NCBI GenBank assembly: GCA_949358305.1
Contig: OX442317.1
Coordinates: 5,522,186 to 5,586,185 of the forward strand
Length of the DNA: 64,000 bases
From: Strigamia acuminata
Taxonomy: Eukaryota > Arthropoda > Chilopoda > Geophilomorpha > Linotaeniidae
Direction of reading: 5' to 3'
This document shows positions 52,184 to 63,970 of this stretch, in pieces. The notes beneath the pieces are model-generated. The model was not told the DNA's origin and made no database searches. It saw nothing but the letters and a program-made list of their open reading frames with translations. The position numbers and the translations under genes are program-made. Each line of letters begins with the position of its first letter. Position 1 is the stretch's first letter.

Positions 52184-52650
52184 GGTTGAATTTATCGATC
52201 AGATCGGTATTGAAATGGACGAAATTCAACGCAATTTTCCCGACCAGTGCCACGCCATCTTGAAATTCTTGGTTTTTAAAGCTACCGCCAAGTTATATAT
52301 TTTAAGAAAACACTTATTTTTTTAAATAAATTATTTTTTTATTGTAGTAATAAACAATAAATTCAATAAACAGATTTATTTTATGGAGAAATTTAAAATA
52401 ATTTGTCTAACGCATCTTTGAGCTTCGACTTTCTTTCGAAAGGTGTCAGCACTTTATAAAATTTCTTTGGTAGCCATTTTGATTAGCGTATGTGTGTTTA
52501 TATTTGGTTTTTCCGCCCGTCAATCCAACAAACCCGGTGAGCTTTTCCTTTTCGCAAACAAAAAAGAAATCCGTAATTATGAAACTTTTTGCAAGTCCGA
52601 ACATTTTTCTAACTAAACCAAGACTTTGAAAGCACAAAACTAGTCAAAAC
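52184..52650. promoter_or_regulatory. Divergent promoter region of POLR3G and RIC8
   Basis: 467 bp between start codons. CGCCATCTTG at 52253-52262 is CAAGATGGCG on the POLR3G strand, a consensus YY1 core-promoter motif placed about 70 bp upstream of the POLR3G ATG. A second ATGGC-type motif (AAAATGGCTACC on the minus strand) is at about 52471-52482. AATAAA-type hexamers on both strands at 52330-52380 hint that something short ends inside the region. Confidence 0.5.
52393..52604 (-). other. Possible small minus-strand gene in two overlapping frames
   Basis: From an ATG at 52604 (or 52637) the minus strand is open for over 50 codons (MFGLAKSFIITDF..., ...GGKTKYKHTYANQNGYQRN). A second frame overlaps and continues as WLPKKFYKVLTPFERKSKLK to a TAA at 52393, with AATAAA 13 bp beyond. 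The second part has protein-like composition. One frameshift or one unrecognised intron would join them. I do not recognise the product; it could be chance in a promoter. Confidence 0.2.
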
Positions 52651-54850
52651 ATGGACGAATCGACGATATCAAGATTGGACGATGCGGCTGTGGACGAAAC
52701 GAATAAATTGCTGACCGAATTCAACAATTTGGTAAAACAAAAACAAACAATCCGCCCAACTCATTGTTTAACACACAAAAAAATCATTGCAGAAAGCTAC
52801 AACATTTACATTCAACGAGTTCGACACGGGTCGTCGTCGTCGCGCCTGGCAAATTTTATTCAAAAAACTATCGGAATCTTCCTACAGCCGTTGCCATATC
52901 CGTTGTTTGGAAACCATTCGCATTTTGAGCCGAGACAAAACCGACTTAAACGACGTAATTAGTCGTGACATGATTGATTTGCTGTTGAAAATCGCTGGTC
53001 TCGTCCTCGACGAAGACACGCTCAATAGAACAAATTCTCAAAACGATTATAAACTCATGTTAGAAGCTCAAAAGAGCTTGTGCAACCTCATTTTCCACTG
53101 CACGGCCGTTCAACGAATGTGTTGGTAAATTAAAAAAATTAAAAAAATTAAAAAAATACCGAATTATATTGAAAACGATCGTTTTTCATTTTTCCCTTTA
53201 CTTCCAACAGTAATAGCGGCTGTATTGAAGGAATTATGATGAGGCTTAAAACGTACAGAGATCCCGATTTGGTTTACGAAGTCAAAGTAATTTTTTTAAT
53301 TTTTTAATTTTTTAATTTTTTTTAAAAAATTTATTTGATTGCAGTTTTTTGATATGCGAATGCTTTTTTTATTGACGACCGTATGCGCCGACGTGAGACC
53401 GAAGTTGCGCAACGAATTGCACGGACTCACGTACCTGATGGAAGTGTTGGATTTGATCCTGAAAACAAGTGCTGAGCGCAATTACGACGACGCTCGTTCG
53501 TGCAATCGCTCTCGAAGTGGACGAGTACATGATGTACCTTATTTGAACGACGAAGAAGCCGACTTAGCGTGCGAAGTGCTTAAAACCCTTTTTAGTTTGA
53601 CCATGCACGTGGACAAAAACAATTTAGACGAAGTTCGAGTCGAAATTAATCAATTTTCTTTCAAAAATTCACTCTATTAAGGTTTTATTTCTATTTTAAG
53701 GAGGAAGAAGCGCATTTTTTGCGAATGGTCAGCATTTTACACGACATTTTGATTTGTCCCACCCACACCAAAGAGAAACGCGAAGAAGTGCAAAACCACA
53801 CGGTGAATTTGTTGACAAACATGCCGGCCGTTTGTTACGAAGAACTGTTGACGCCGTTAAGCGATGGAGCCGTCGGTGGTTACGACAACAAGGATGTCGA
53901 ATACGACGGACAAAACATGGAGGCAGTCGTTATCCTTTTGGATTTTCTTGACCGTAGACTGGACAAGGTTGAAATAAATTAAAAAAAAAAATTAATTTTT
54001 GATTAAATTTTTAATTTTATTTTTAAAATAGCCTTCTGGGAGTATACAAGAAGGTCTTCCACCAATCCTAACCTGTTTATGTGAATGTGCACGTTCAATT
54101 CGCACTATTCGAAAATTTCTACGACTTCGCGTGTTGCCGCCCCTTCGCGACGTTTACAATCGCCCCGAACAAGGAGAAACTCTGAGGAATAAACTGTGTC
54201 GTCTATTGACTTCCCCTATTACCGCCGTTAAACTTCTAGTCGCAGACTTTTTATTCATTTTATGCAAAGAAAGTGGTTAGTCAATTTAAAAAAATAATAA
54301 TAATAACAATTAGAATTTTTATTTCTCTACGTCAAGTTGCCAGACTTATCAAATACACTGGTTACGGCAATGCAGCTGGTCTTCTTGCTAACCGAGGTTT
54401 AATGTTGGGTGGACAGGGAAAAGGCAATTACTCGAGTGAATCGGACGACAGTGACACCGAGGAATATCGCGAAGCGCGAGATCGGTAAATTTTTTCATTA
54501 AACTGAAAAATTAAATTAAAATTTGATGTTTATATAAATTTTTTTTTTTTTTTAGTATTAACCCCGTTATCGGGTGCTACGAAGAACCCAGACCCGATCC
54601 AATGGCGGGCATGAGCGAAGAGCAGAAAGAATACGAAGCGATTCAGTTGGTTAACATGATGGACAAACTTTCGAGGTTGTTTGGTCGTGTTTTGCCCGAT
54701 TTGTTTATTAATTGTTTTGTTTTTTACTCAAGAGGTGGGATGATCCAACCGATGCGTGTGGGCGAGGATGGGAAACCGTACCCGGTGGAACATATTCTAG
54801 AGATGCGGGGCGATGTCGCGAAGAACGGATCCGATTCGGAGTCCGATTGA
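52651..54850 (+). CDS. RIC8A: RIC8 (synembryn), G-alpha chaperone and exchange factor
   Basis: Nine exons (52651-52731, 52793-53124, 53211-53286, 53345-about 53632, 53701-53967, 54032-54275, 54337-54484, 54556-54675, 54733-54850) close in frame to about 557 residues, near human RIC8A (530). Armadillo-like text runs throughout: [79 protein letters not shown]. The C-terminus has [20 protein letters not shown], an acidic SDDSDTEEY cluster containing CK2-type sites, and [20 protein letters not shown], all family hallmarks. RIC8 folds nascent G-alpha subunits and acts as a receptor-independent GEF. The donor of exon 4 is ambiguous between 53632 and 53638 (both phase 0). Confidence 0.95.
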
Positions 54851-55817
54851 GAACTATTTGACTTAAATCTTCTTGTTTTGGGTGTTGTTACTTCTATCGA
54901 TTTATTTTATGTGATTAGAGTCAATTTGAGTTGATGAAATGAAATGAAAGCAAATAATAATGCATAAAAAATGGCGTGTAAAAGGATTTTATATATATAT
55001 AATATATATATATTAAACTAGACGATTATTGATATAGATATTAAATTTAAATTTATTAATGCTTAAATCTAATCTTCGATACGAAAAAGATTCTTTAAAA
55101 CAGTGTACCTATTTCTAAACTGTGAATTTTGATTATTGTGGACAATTATTTAAAGATTTTGTAATTTATTTAGCGAGTTTAATACAGTAGGAGGACATTT
55201 TTATTGTAGATTTAAATTGATTTAATGTTTTTATTTTATTTTGTTTTTTATTATTTGTTACGTGGTTAATATCGATTTCATTTGTATATTTTTCATAATC
55301 ATTGTTTTCAGGAGAAAAAAAAAGGATGTTCGCTTCTTCCATTTCTTTGTAACTTATATTTGTATTAAAAATAAAAGTTTTTGACGATTTGTGAAGACAA
55401 CCATGATTTTTTTAGCTTTCGCTTTTCAACGCTTGTCGAAAATGGCGCTTGTAGTAAGCGGTTGCTAAGCAACACAGTTGTTTGATTAATTCCATGGAGA
55501 AGACGCGCGCTGTTTGTCGTTCGCATTTTTCTTGAATTTCCTGCCACGTTCTTCTTGCGTGGTCTCAGACAGCAATCTACGTGCCAGGCAGGTGAATTTT
55601 TTATTATTTTATTATTATTATATATTTTGATTTGGACTCGGTCGAGTGCACTTCGTTTCTTCAATATTTTAATCGCAATTTCATACTTTTTCGCCTTAAA
55701 ACGTTCGATTAGAATTTTTTTAAAAAATATATAAAAGAAAAAAAACAAATTAAAACACTTTATAATGAATCCCAGAAAAAGATTAATATTTGGATTGAAT
55801 ATTTGTGACGAGCAGTC
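54851..55817. other. RIC8 3' UTR and 5' region of the bHLH gene
   Basis: The left half is AT-rich 3' UTR with an (AT)n stretch at 54990-55012. A GC-richer island around 55430-55590 contains a probable 5' UTR exon ending CCAGGCAG|GTGAAT at 55590. An acceptor-like GACGAGCAG immediately precedes the bHLH ATG at 55818. The minus-strand frame at 55365-55748 has no protein character. Confidence 0.45.
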
Positions 55818-57792
55818 ATGGATTCGGACAAATCGCTCGACTTGGACTTGGAAATGGAGTCGATTTGCAACCCGAACAACAAACGACTGTGCGACGACGA
55901 CTGCGACGACGATTTAATGGATCTTCAAGTGAAAAAGCAGCGCAGATTGGACGAAAATCAGAGGGACATGGTGGTGGTTGAATTGAATCAAGAATCGAAA
56001 GCCGGTACGAGTGCTCACGATTATTTTGAATTCATCAAAACATCAGGTGCGGATGAATTCAATGCTGCCATGATCGACGGAATGCAGAGCAAAAATTCAC
56101 CCTGTCAAAACAACGGCACGACCGACGGGTAAAAACCCAAAATAAAAATTAAAAAAAATCCAATTTCTATCTCATCAAATATTTATTTATTTATTTTAGA
56201 GATCGAGATATGTCCGGTCAACAATATTACATCGCGGTCGACGCGAGGACGGTTGCGACATTGCAAGCCGGTGCCGAATACACTTTAGTGCCCATTGACC
56301 AGAATGGAAAGGAAACACCGGACGAAAGACAACCCAACGCTTACGACGAGGAAAACAGTCGTTTGTGGAGCGAAAATGATGATTCACTCAAAGAAAGTGA
56401 TCAACCGCAACAACTTCTTATACAAACGATGAGACCGTTGAGCAGTAATCCCACGTCTCCACAATTATATTGCCAAGAGGTTGGTCATTGGAGAGACAGA
56501 AAATGAAACTTAAAAGGGGGAAAAAAATATGACCCAAATAATGAAAATGAAACTTTAAACATACTTTTCGAGGGGAGAGTCATGAAAGGGGGATTTAAAA
56601 AAATTAAACGTTTCTGCTTTCTCGCGTTATGACGTCATTTGACATAAATTTTCATTTTTATTTTCATTTTTAATTTTTTAATTTTTTTTATTTTATTTTT
56701 TTTTAGGATGGGAATATAATAAACGGTGGTCAAGGCTCGGACACGGACGGACTCGGGTCATCCGGTGTTTATTCGAACGTAGACGGTTCATTATCTCCAA
56801 GTCGAAAATTTCATCCAAACAACCCTCACGGACAGAATTTAGTTCGCGGAACGACCATGTCAACTCGTTTTCAGACTCCAAATTCCGTTTCACCGAACGG
56901 ATACCCCGTTTTACCCGCACCTCATCTCATGTACAACGTTCCCACGGCCGCTCATCATCCCAATAACCCTTCAGCTCCATTTAGTTACGCCGGACACCGC
57001 GTCCATCTTCCTCCGCCCGGTTCTACTTGGCACACGTCGCCTTATGCTCAAGTGAAAACGAAAAGAAATGCAAACAAAACGAAATTTTATTTATTTTTTA
57101 TTTAATATTAATTATCTAGAGTTATTCGCCACATAATAATCAAAGTTTTGTGCCCAATCAAACCATGACACCGACGTCCACGATGAATTTAAATAGCAGC
57201 GGAGAAGAGCAAGAAAATGTGTCGCCCGATTATTCGCGGTAAATGAAAAATGTGAAAAATAAATTTAGAAAAATAAAGAATTGTTATTTATTTATTTTCA
57301 GGGTTGCGCAAAATGCACAGGGGGGCGACGGAAGTTTGTTTCCTCTTACGGCGCTTCCCCGCACCCCAAATATGGCGCAAATCTTAGGTCCTTTGGACAA
57401 TATGCAATACTTTCCAATCCCTTTCACCGGAAGAGAAAACCACAACGAGAAAGAACGCAAACGGAGGTGGTTTTTTGGGGTTGAATGACTTTTTTCTCAC
57501 TTTTGTGACTTTTCTTACGATTGAAAATGTTTTTTGTTTTGTTTTTGTCTCGTAAGGAGTCGTATTAAGAACGCGTGTTCGCTTTTACGCGACTTGGTTC
57601 CCGGTTTAAGCGAGAAAACCGACAAAGCGACCGTGTTTGAATACACCGTTCAATACTTGCTACATCTTAAGAGGCACGTGGGGAAACAATTTGACAAGGT
57701 TTGATTGTGTGTTCAAAGGGGTTATGTCAATTACTTAATAATATTTATGAGTTTGTTGACAGGACTTCATGGAAAAATACACTCCTTATTGA
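55818..57792 (+). CDS. bHLH transcription factor, TCFL5-like
   Basis: Seven exons (55818-56128, 56200-56479, 56707-57051, 57120-57238, 57302-57466, 57557-57698, 57763-57792) close in frame to 463 residues. The first 390 are acidic, then Ser/Pro/Asn-rich and disordered. The C-terminal bHLH (about 396-452) reads NEKERKRRSRIKNACSLLRD, LVPGLSEKTDKATVFEYTVQ, YLLHLKRHVGKQF and then stops after DFMEKYTPY. ETDKAT/KTDKAT in helix 2 and the -GKQFDKDF- end resemble TCFL5; SOHLH and USF are more distant. The basic region has Glu-Arg-x-Arg-Arg, consistent with E-box binding. TCFL5 acts in spermatogenesis in mammals; a role here is unknown. Exon 5/6 splits the basic region at KRR|SRIK. Confidence 0.85.
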
Positions 57793-58547
57793 CTCAGATT
57801 CTGCTTGACCTTATTTTAACTGATTGTTTCTTTTTATTTCGTCGATTTTTTTTTTTATTTTTAAAAACAAAGTACAAAAAGTATTAATGAATTTATTTGT
57901 ATTTCATTTTTTATTTATTAGAAATATTGTACAAAAATTTATGTTGTTGTTGATGTAGTTTTTATTATTTTATTTTAAGTGTTAGGCATGTCGAAGACAA
58001 AAAGTGAGATATGTTGAGTTTATTTATCAAATTTTATCATTTTGTTTGGAAAATTCAAAGTGTAACGGACAAGTGTTAGTTTATTTCATGATGCAATAAA
58101 TTTTCTGCAATACTGAGCATTATTTTTTGACCTAATTGTTTCACATGCCCAAAACATTTTTGTGCCTACTCTTTCTTCCTTTAAAAATGACATCATCTAG
58201 TCGTTGACCCTCTGTCCTTGCGTAATCTATGGCCATTAGTCCATCACCACACGATTGCAATCACTTGTCGTGATTCAAACGGTTAAAAATACATTTTAAA
58301 ATGTTTATATTTGTCAATTGAATGAATTATTAACTAGTTTTGTTCATTTTAATCGGTTTATTTCGTCGTAAAACTAATGGAAGCGCGTTAAAAAATCCAA
58401 ATTAGTTGGCAGATTTGTCGACAGAGCCGCTGTTAGCCAATGAGGTTGTCATTTGCATTTGCGTCATCTATGACGTACCTCTTTTTACTCTGATCCGGGG
58501 AATTGTTGGTTGGAGGTCAGAAAGAGGGCAAACTGCTAGTGAACAAG
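57793..58547. other. bHLH gene 3' UTR and SPDEF promoter
   Basis: AATAAA at 58095-58100 is a candidate signal for the bHLH gene. On the right, AGCCAATGAGG (CCAAT box, 58437-58441) and GCGTCATCTATGACGTAC (58463-58480, paired TGACG-type half sites) lie 70-110 bp upstream of the proposed SPDEF ATG. No gene is visible between. Confidence 0.45.
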
Positions 58548-61409
58548 ATGCTGTACAACGCAGAACCAACACTGAAAGAATCGGTGAGTTAATCCTTTAT
58601 ATTTCCATTATTTCACGATGAGTTGTTTCGTAGGGAAGAAAATGGATTGTGGAGTTTAAGGGGCGATGATTACCGAGGAATTTGCCGTCTTTTTGCGTGT
58701 CCTTGGCGTTGTTGTGGGGTGTGGCTTCCATTTCACAATTTAACTAAAACTTTTGTTCCACAAACCCGATCGAAAAGGGTTTTGTTTTTCAATCGATGCA
58801 GTCTGTACGATTGTTTAAAAAAAATTACATTCGCCAATATCTGTATCTGCGGTGTAAATATTCAACGTCGCATTACGCACCTGTTGCTCGTGCGGAGGAA
58901 TACTGTTACCACTGTTGCCAAGGTAAATTGCAAGCGACGAAAACGCCTTAACAACTATTTACACGGAGTTAGGATATTATTTTGCAGCAAATTAATGTGC
59001 AATCTGCTTAAAAAGTGCTCGATTAATTGTTATATTTTCGTTTATTCTTCGATCGCCGCTCGATCTGACCGCATCACTTTATAATCGGTTGGAATGTTGC
59101 TCGACAAGGCCGCAACACAAACCCGAATTCATGCGCCGCTTGTTTTTTCATTTCGCCATTTTTTATTTTCATTTCAAAAATCCACTTAATTTTTTTTAAA
59201 AAAATTTTCATTATTTAAAAGAAAGAAATTTTTTTTTTCAAGTGGAATATAAAAAAAATGTTGATTCTTTATCAGATGCCTCAAATGGTTCCATTAAGCT
59301 ACAAGGACACGAGTCGAGATCACATTTCGTGCGACACCGATTGCGACGGGCAGGTCCCGTCGCCGAGTCACGCATTCTCGCCGGGGTTGATGATGGAAAT
59401 CCCGGACTTCAGCGCACTCACCGCGGCCGACGAATTATACAACAAAATGTCCGTTCTTTCGCCGTCGATGCCCCCTCATTCGCCCAACTCGAATGACCAG
59501 GGAACCCTGTACGAATTGCAGCCGTCGTTGCGCCCGATCAAGAAAGAACCGCTTCTCGAAACCACCTGTCCGTGTCCACATTCGGCGCCAAACAATCGAG
59601 AATTCTCGCTCGTCTCGATCAAACTGGAAGATGCGCTCGTGCCCGATTTGTCGCTCGAAGAAGTCCAATCCCTCGCCATGCAACAGGTGCACCGAGACAT
59701 CCACGAGACTTGTGACGCACTCAACATTTCTCCAGGTAAAAATTTACTCATTTTCGTATACATTTACATCCAATTATGTCTTTTCTTTTTACACGATTTT
59801 GATTTAATAAATTCAATTCTGTTTTTACACGATTTTGATTTAATAAATTCAATTCTGAAAATCTGAAAATACCTTAGGATACTAATATAATTATGCTGAA
59901 TTTAATGCCGTTGTCCGTTTGGCTTTAGCTGCTATAGTTTTTGCGGAATCGTTGACGACGGACGGACGGACAGAACCGTTTCATGAGACTTTCTAAACAT
60001 CGTGTTTTTGGTGTTTGCGCGTTTGTTTTTGTCTTTTAACATCGCAAAACAAAAATATTAACATCTACGACACTTATTTTACGACTTTTTCATGCAGTTA
60101 GTCTTTTTTTTTTTTTTTTTACACACTTTCTGCGTGGTTTTTTTTTCTGGAGCATATCTAGCGTGTAAAAATAGAATTAGGTGCATTTACATTTATTTTT
60201 ATTTTTGCTCAGGTGTAAATCTCTTCCTGTACTCTAATTATTTCGTTCCCCGAACTTGGGCCCATGACGTAAATTGGTCTCGGGTCGGTGAAACCCTTGA
60301 CCTAAAAAACTGAAAAACCGGTTTTTCCACTATTTGACTCATTGAAAGCCCAGATTTATTTATTCGCGCAGATCTAATCTCGTTTTATTGTGCTTTGGAA
60401 TCAACTTAAAATAAATTACTTCGAAAAAAAATCGAAAAAATGTCAAAAACTTAAAGATCCGGTCAGCGTTGACGCATTCTATTAGTCTATTAATAGATAA
60501 ACAGATGACTAATAACACGAGTTTCATTTTTTTATTTAAATATTAAATTTTTTTATTTTTTTTTTCTAGACCCTTCGTATTGGAGCGTCGAAGACGTGCA
60601 ATCGTGGCTTCGTTGGACCCTGCAACAATATTGCCTTCCCATGATTTCCCTCGAGTATTTTCACATGGACGGCAACGCTTTGAGCCACTTGGGGGAGTCT
60701 GATTTCCATCAACGGGCCCCCTCGTGCGGGGACATTTTGTTCGCGCAGTTGGACATCTGGAGAACTGCCGCCGTCCAACTCTCACCCCGTTACTGCGTCG
60801 CTCACCTCTCTTTTCGACCCGAAGAGAGCATGGCTGACATGAGCGCCTACCTGCAATGGACGACCAGTCCCCAGATGGTGATGTCTCCGTCGAGAGATGT
60901 CAGCCCATCGTCAGGGGCACCCAGTCCCAACCCCCCACAAAGCGATTACTCCAGCAGCGAGGGACTTTTAAGCGACGGTAATAAAAGGAAAAAATTTTAA
61001 AAAATTAAAATTAATTTTTTTTATTTATTAAAAAATTGTTTTAGACGATAACAACAGCGAAGGAGACACGATCGAGATGGAGAAAAGTGAAAGAACAACG
61101 ACGACAACTGCTGCGACGACCACGACGACGCATTCGCACATCCACTTGTGGCAGTTTCTGAAGGAGTTGTTGATGCAGCCGCAGGTTTATGGCAGTTGCA
61201 TTCGGTGGTTGGACCGCACAAAAGGCGTGTTTAAGATCGAGGACTCTGTGCGCGTTGCTCGCCTGTGGGGGCGGCGCAAGAATCGACCGGCGATGAATTA
61301 CGACAAGTTGTCGCGTTCGATTCGCCAGTACTACAAGAAAGGGATCATGAAGAAGACGGAGCGCTCGCAGCGCCTCGTCTACCAATTCTGCCATCCCTAT
61401 TGCATGTAA
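58548..61409 (+). CDS. SPDEF: SPDEF/PDEF-like ETS transcription factor
   Basis: Proposed exons 58548-58583, 59276-59735, 60570-60977 and 61045-61409 give 422 residues in frame. Without the short first exon, translation could start at 59258. A Pointed (SAM/PNT) domain occupies about 168-245 (YWSVEDVQSWLRWTLQQYCL, FHQRAPSCGDILFAQLDIW). The ETS domain (about 318-405) reads IHLWQFLKELL, RWLDRTKGVFKIEDS, VARLWGRRKNRPAMNYDKLS and RSIRQYYKKGI, and ends SQRLVYQFCHPY. The recognition helix Arg-x-x-Arg is intact. The SQRLVYQF end and SVEDVQ-W pattern place it with SPDEF (Drosophila Ets98B) rather than ESE or GABPA. SPDEF prefers GGAT cores and drives secretory epithelial differentiation in vertebrates. 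An internal KKEP sumoylation-like motif lies upstream of the PNT domain. Confidence 0.92.
59786..59857. repeat. 36-bp tandem duplication in SPDEF intron
   Basis: Two exact adjacent copies of a unit that starts TTTTTACACGATTTTGATTT and ends AATTCAATTCTG. It lies in the 834-nt intron 59736-60569, just after the donor. Confidence 0.9.
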
Positions 61410-62393
61410 AAAGGCGTTTAAGGAGGAATTGGCGGCGGTTTTCGTAGCTGGTTTGCGAGCACTGTCCGCCAGGGAGTTGCGGTAAGGCAACGTCCCGCTG
61501 CGCGTTGGTTTTGGCGCAAAACTGGGGCCGCGGCTGGCTCCGCCGCTCGGTTTTGCAGCCATGCCGGTCGCGTATTGTCGATTCTTTCTTAATTTTTTGT
61601 TAATTTTTTTTTCCTTGAGTGTTGGTGTCGTTAGTGCACAGTTACATCTCAAAGTAATTGGGATCGTTGTAGGTGCCCGGTGTCGCTTGCACCGCTTCGG
61701 CTCCCGCTCGTTCGGCGGTCGAGAGGTGTCGGTGCAAGAGAGGCCGGAAATGACATGCAAGCCAACATGACATGGCAAACTTTTGAACCCCGTATATCAA
61801 TGATATAAGGAAAATGTATGTTCTGAGAACACGTTAATTGTATCGAGGGTGAAACCTTATGTGAGGGAGTAATCCTTTAATTTAATGGAAATTTTTGTTT
61901 TCTATCGCGTAGAATTTGTTAGTTGAGATTTTACATGTATTTTTTCGTTTCGGTTATTATGTACTTAAGTAATAATCGCATTGTAATCTAAAAATATACT
62001 TAATTGTAGTAATAACTAATGATTGAAAGCATTAAGAAATATATGTTTGAAACCGTATATTTTATATGCGTATTTGTAATTGCTACTTGTTAATTTGTGT
62101 TGCCTAAAGTGATATAACATTTATATTTCTATTTATTCTTAATGGTTAATTGCTGGGAATCATGGTTGATTATGTAACGAGAGATTTATACTTTCATGTT
62201 GCTGAATAAAAATCTATTGAAAAATTATTTTATCTGTTTTGCTGGCGTCGAATTAACAAACACTATAAAAGTCCAACGCTCGTGTTTGTGCTATCAAGGC
62301 TACATTTTACGACGTTGGGGAGAAATAAATTTTGTTTTTTATTTTTATTTTTTAATTTCTCCAATTTCATCCAGAATTTCGAGTTGCAATAAA
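61410..62393. other. SPDEF 3' UTR and upstream region of the next gene
   Basis: Long AT-rich 3' UTR with AATAAA at 62205-62210. TATAAAAG at 62264-62271 is a good TATA box about 130 bp upstream of the next ATG, followed by an acceptor-like TTTCATCCAG at about 62372. No other gene is visible. Confidence 0.5.
62264..62271 (+). promoter_or_regulatory. TATA box of the small gene at 62394
   Basis: A consensus TATAAAAG sits on the + strand upstream of a spliced short ORF. Most other promoters in the window lack a TATA box, so this gene may be tissue-restricted or inducible. Confidence 0.45.
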
Positions 62394-62838
62394 TGGAAGA
62401 AATTTTAGAAAAAATTAAAGACGACTTTGTGTTACCGTGTAAAGATGATGAAAAAAGTAAGTATATTTCGTATTATAAATAGGGTATAATTTATTTCAAT
62501 ATAAACATCCATATTATTTTCTTTCTAGGGGTTAAGCGAGCATTGGTTGTTTTTCTTCATTGACCAGCGCCTGGTCATTTGATCTGGCCTCGTTTTCGGG
62601 TTTTTCTGCCAAATTAGATAAGTTTCTTATGACGATGGGTGAAATTTATTATCTTGGAATTCTTTTCTATTTATTTCCTTTTCATTTTAATTCCATTTAT
62701 TTATTTATTTATTTATTTTTTAATCGTGAAGGTAGAAAAAAGAAAGAAAAAAAGACAGTGTGGAATAAACTGCCCCAAGAAGCAAATTATTTGTTTTTAT
62801 CACTTAATAATTACACAATTTTATCCCGATTTTCTTAA
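62394..62838 (+). CDS. Short unrecognised spliced gene
   Basis: Exon 1 (62394-62457) begins MEEILEKIKDDFVLPCKDDE and ends in a strong donor (AAAAA|GTAAGT). The TTAAG acceptor near 62537 keeps the frame into SIGCFSSLTSAWSFDLASFS and SAKLDKFLMTMG. A T-rich intron (G|GTGAAA... to ...TCGTGAAG, about 62639-62730) then leads to a Lys-rich end, with stop at 62838 or, using a slightly different acceptor, 62845. The product would be about 90 residues: an acidic N-terminal helix, a hydrophobic Ser/Phe middle and a basic tail. I do not recognise a family. A TATA box and an acceptor-flanked 5' end support transcription. The second and third exons are uncertain, and an early stop (GTTGTTTTTCTTCATTGA) would follow if the other TAG acceptor is used. 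Confidence 0.35.
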
Positions 62839-63372
62839 AACTTAAATTACAAATCGTGCCAAGCGTGGTTAGTCAAGCAAAGCGGCACTACAAACTTGTT
62901 CACTACATTAGAAATTGAACACACTCAAAATTAACAATTCCCACATGCATTTAATGAACAACAAAACTAAACATAATGTACAATTCCATGGGCAACCGAG
63001 TGAAATTCGCACGAAATAATGTTTTTTAAAAAAACCAAAATAAATAATCATTTTTAAACCTCATTATTTCGCCCCTCAATTTCACGTGAAATTTAAACTA
63101 ACTTATTACCGGCTATTACGCACCGTTTTAATTAATTCTATTTCTAATGCAATGGCACTAAAGAAAAAAATGAGGTGAAAAACAAAAAAAGTAAGAATTA
63201 AAATTTCAAAATTAGATGACTGATTGATTGTGGATTAATTCTTTTAAAAGAAACAATAAATAATATTGTCAGAAAAAACAATGTGCCTGTTCTTAGGAAG
63301 AATCATAATAATAATAATAATAATAATACTAGAAATTTCGCCCACCCTTTCTAAAAAATAATTTTTGCACTT
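62839..63372. other. Intergenic / CEPT1 3' UTR
   Basis: AT-rich with no frame of note. A (TAA/ATA)n microsatellite lies at 63306-63330. The sequence near 63372 is the 3' UTR of the minus-strand CEPT1 gene. Confidence 0.5.
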
Positions 63373-63970
63373 TTATCGCTTTACAGGTTTCCGCAGAAAT
63401 GTACCATTTTTGGATGTCGGTGTTGCTGGAACTTGTGAAACGTTCGTAACCAATTTAGGTGTAATCTTGAATAGATGAATATTTAAATGACCACAGATTT
63501 GAGTACAAACCACTGTACAATATCGAATCAAATCAAATGTACTCCATATCTAAAAAAAATAAAAATACATACATATAAATATATATTTATTAAATGTAAC
63601 AATAACTCAAAAAACCACTGAGATGAACGATAACGAGCAAACAATTTACCAAGCACATCCATAAAACATAATATTCATCAACTGTTGTGTTGAAGTATTG
63701 ATTAAGGAAAAGCATTCCAGGCCCAATGAGAACTGAATCGAGATAATCCATCTCGCTTTTAGTCATGTGCGCCACCTGAAAAGATAACATTTTTGTTATT
63801 TCTCATTGTACGAACTCAAATTCCATCAATAGCGCTCTTATCTTACCACCAAACGATTTGTAACCTTAGCTGCCACCAACCCAAATGCTAAAATATAGAG
63901 ACAAGGGTAATTCTCATAGATATGACTTTCGGACTTTCGATAAATGATAAATGCGGGAAGCACGACCAAA
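63373..63970 (-). CDS. CEPT1: Choline/ethanolamine phosphotransferase (CEPT1/CHPT1), 3' part
   Basis: Three terminal exons (63970-63847, 63775-63650, 63549-63373) join in frame; the gene continues beyond the right edge of the window. The translated part covers the last membrane helices of a CDP-alcohol phosphotransferase: [20 protein letters not shown], then [20 protein letters not shown] and [20 protein letters not shown], then [20 protein letters not shown] and a polar tail ending [15 protein letters not shown] and FL.QYFN...DEY.VLW are shared with human CEPT1 and CHPT1. The enzyme transfers phosphocholine or phosphoethanolamine from the CDP form to diacylglycerol in ER or Golgi membranes. 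The catalytic DG..AR signature would be upstream and is not in the window. There is no selenocysteine-type extension as in SELENOI. Confidence 0.9.

Noticed and set aside
52182-52325. 47-residue + strand ORF (MVEFIDQIGIEMDEIQ...) whose ATG overlaps the POLR3G ATG in CATG
   Set aside because: It is antisense to the POLR3G 5' UTR and has no promoter or family support; the overlap follows from the palindromic CATG.
55365-55748. Minus-strand 127-residue frame
   Set aside because: Phe/Lys low-complexity read-through of AT-rich UTR; overlaps the proposed 5' UTR exon of the bHLH gene.
58623-59084. 153-residue + strand frame upstream of SPDEF
   Set aside because: No ATG at its start and Cys/Arg-rich random composition; it lies in the proposed SPDEF first intron.
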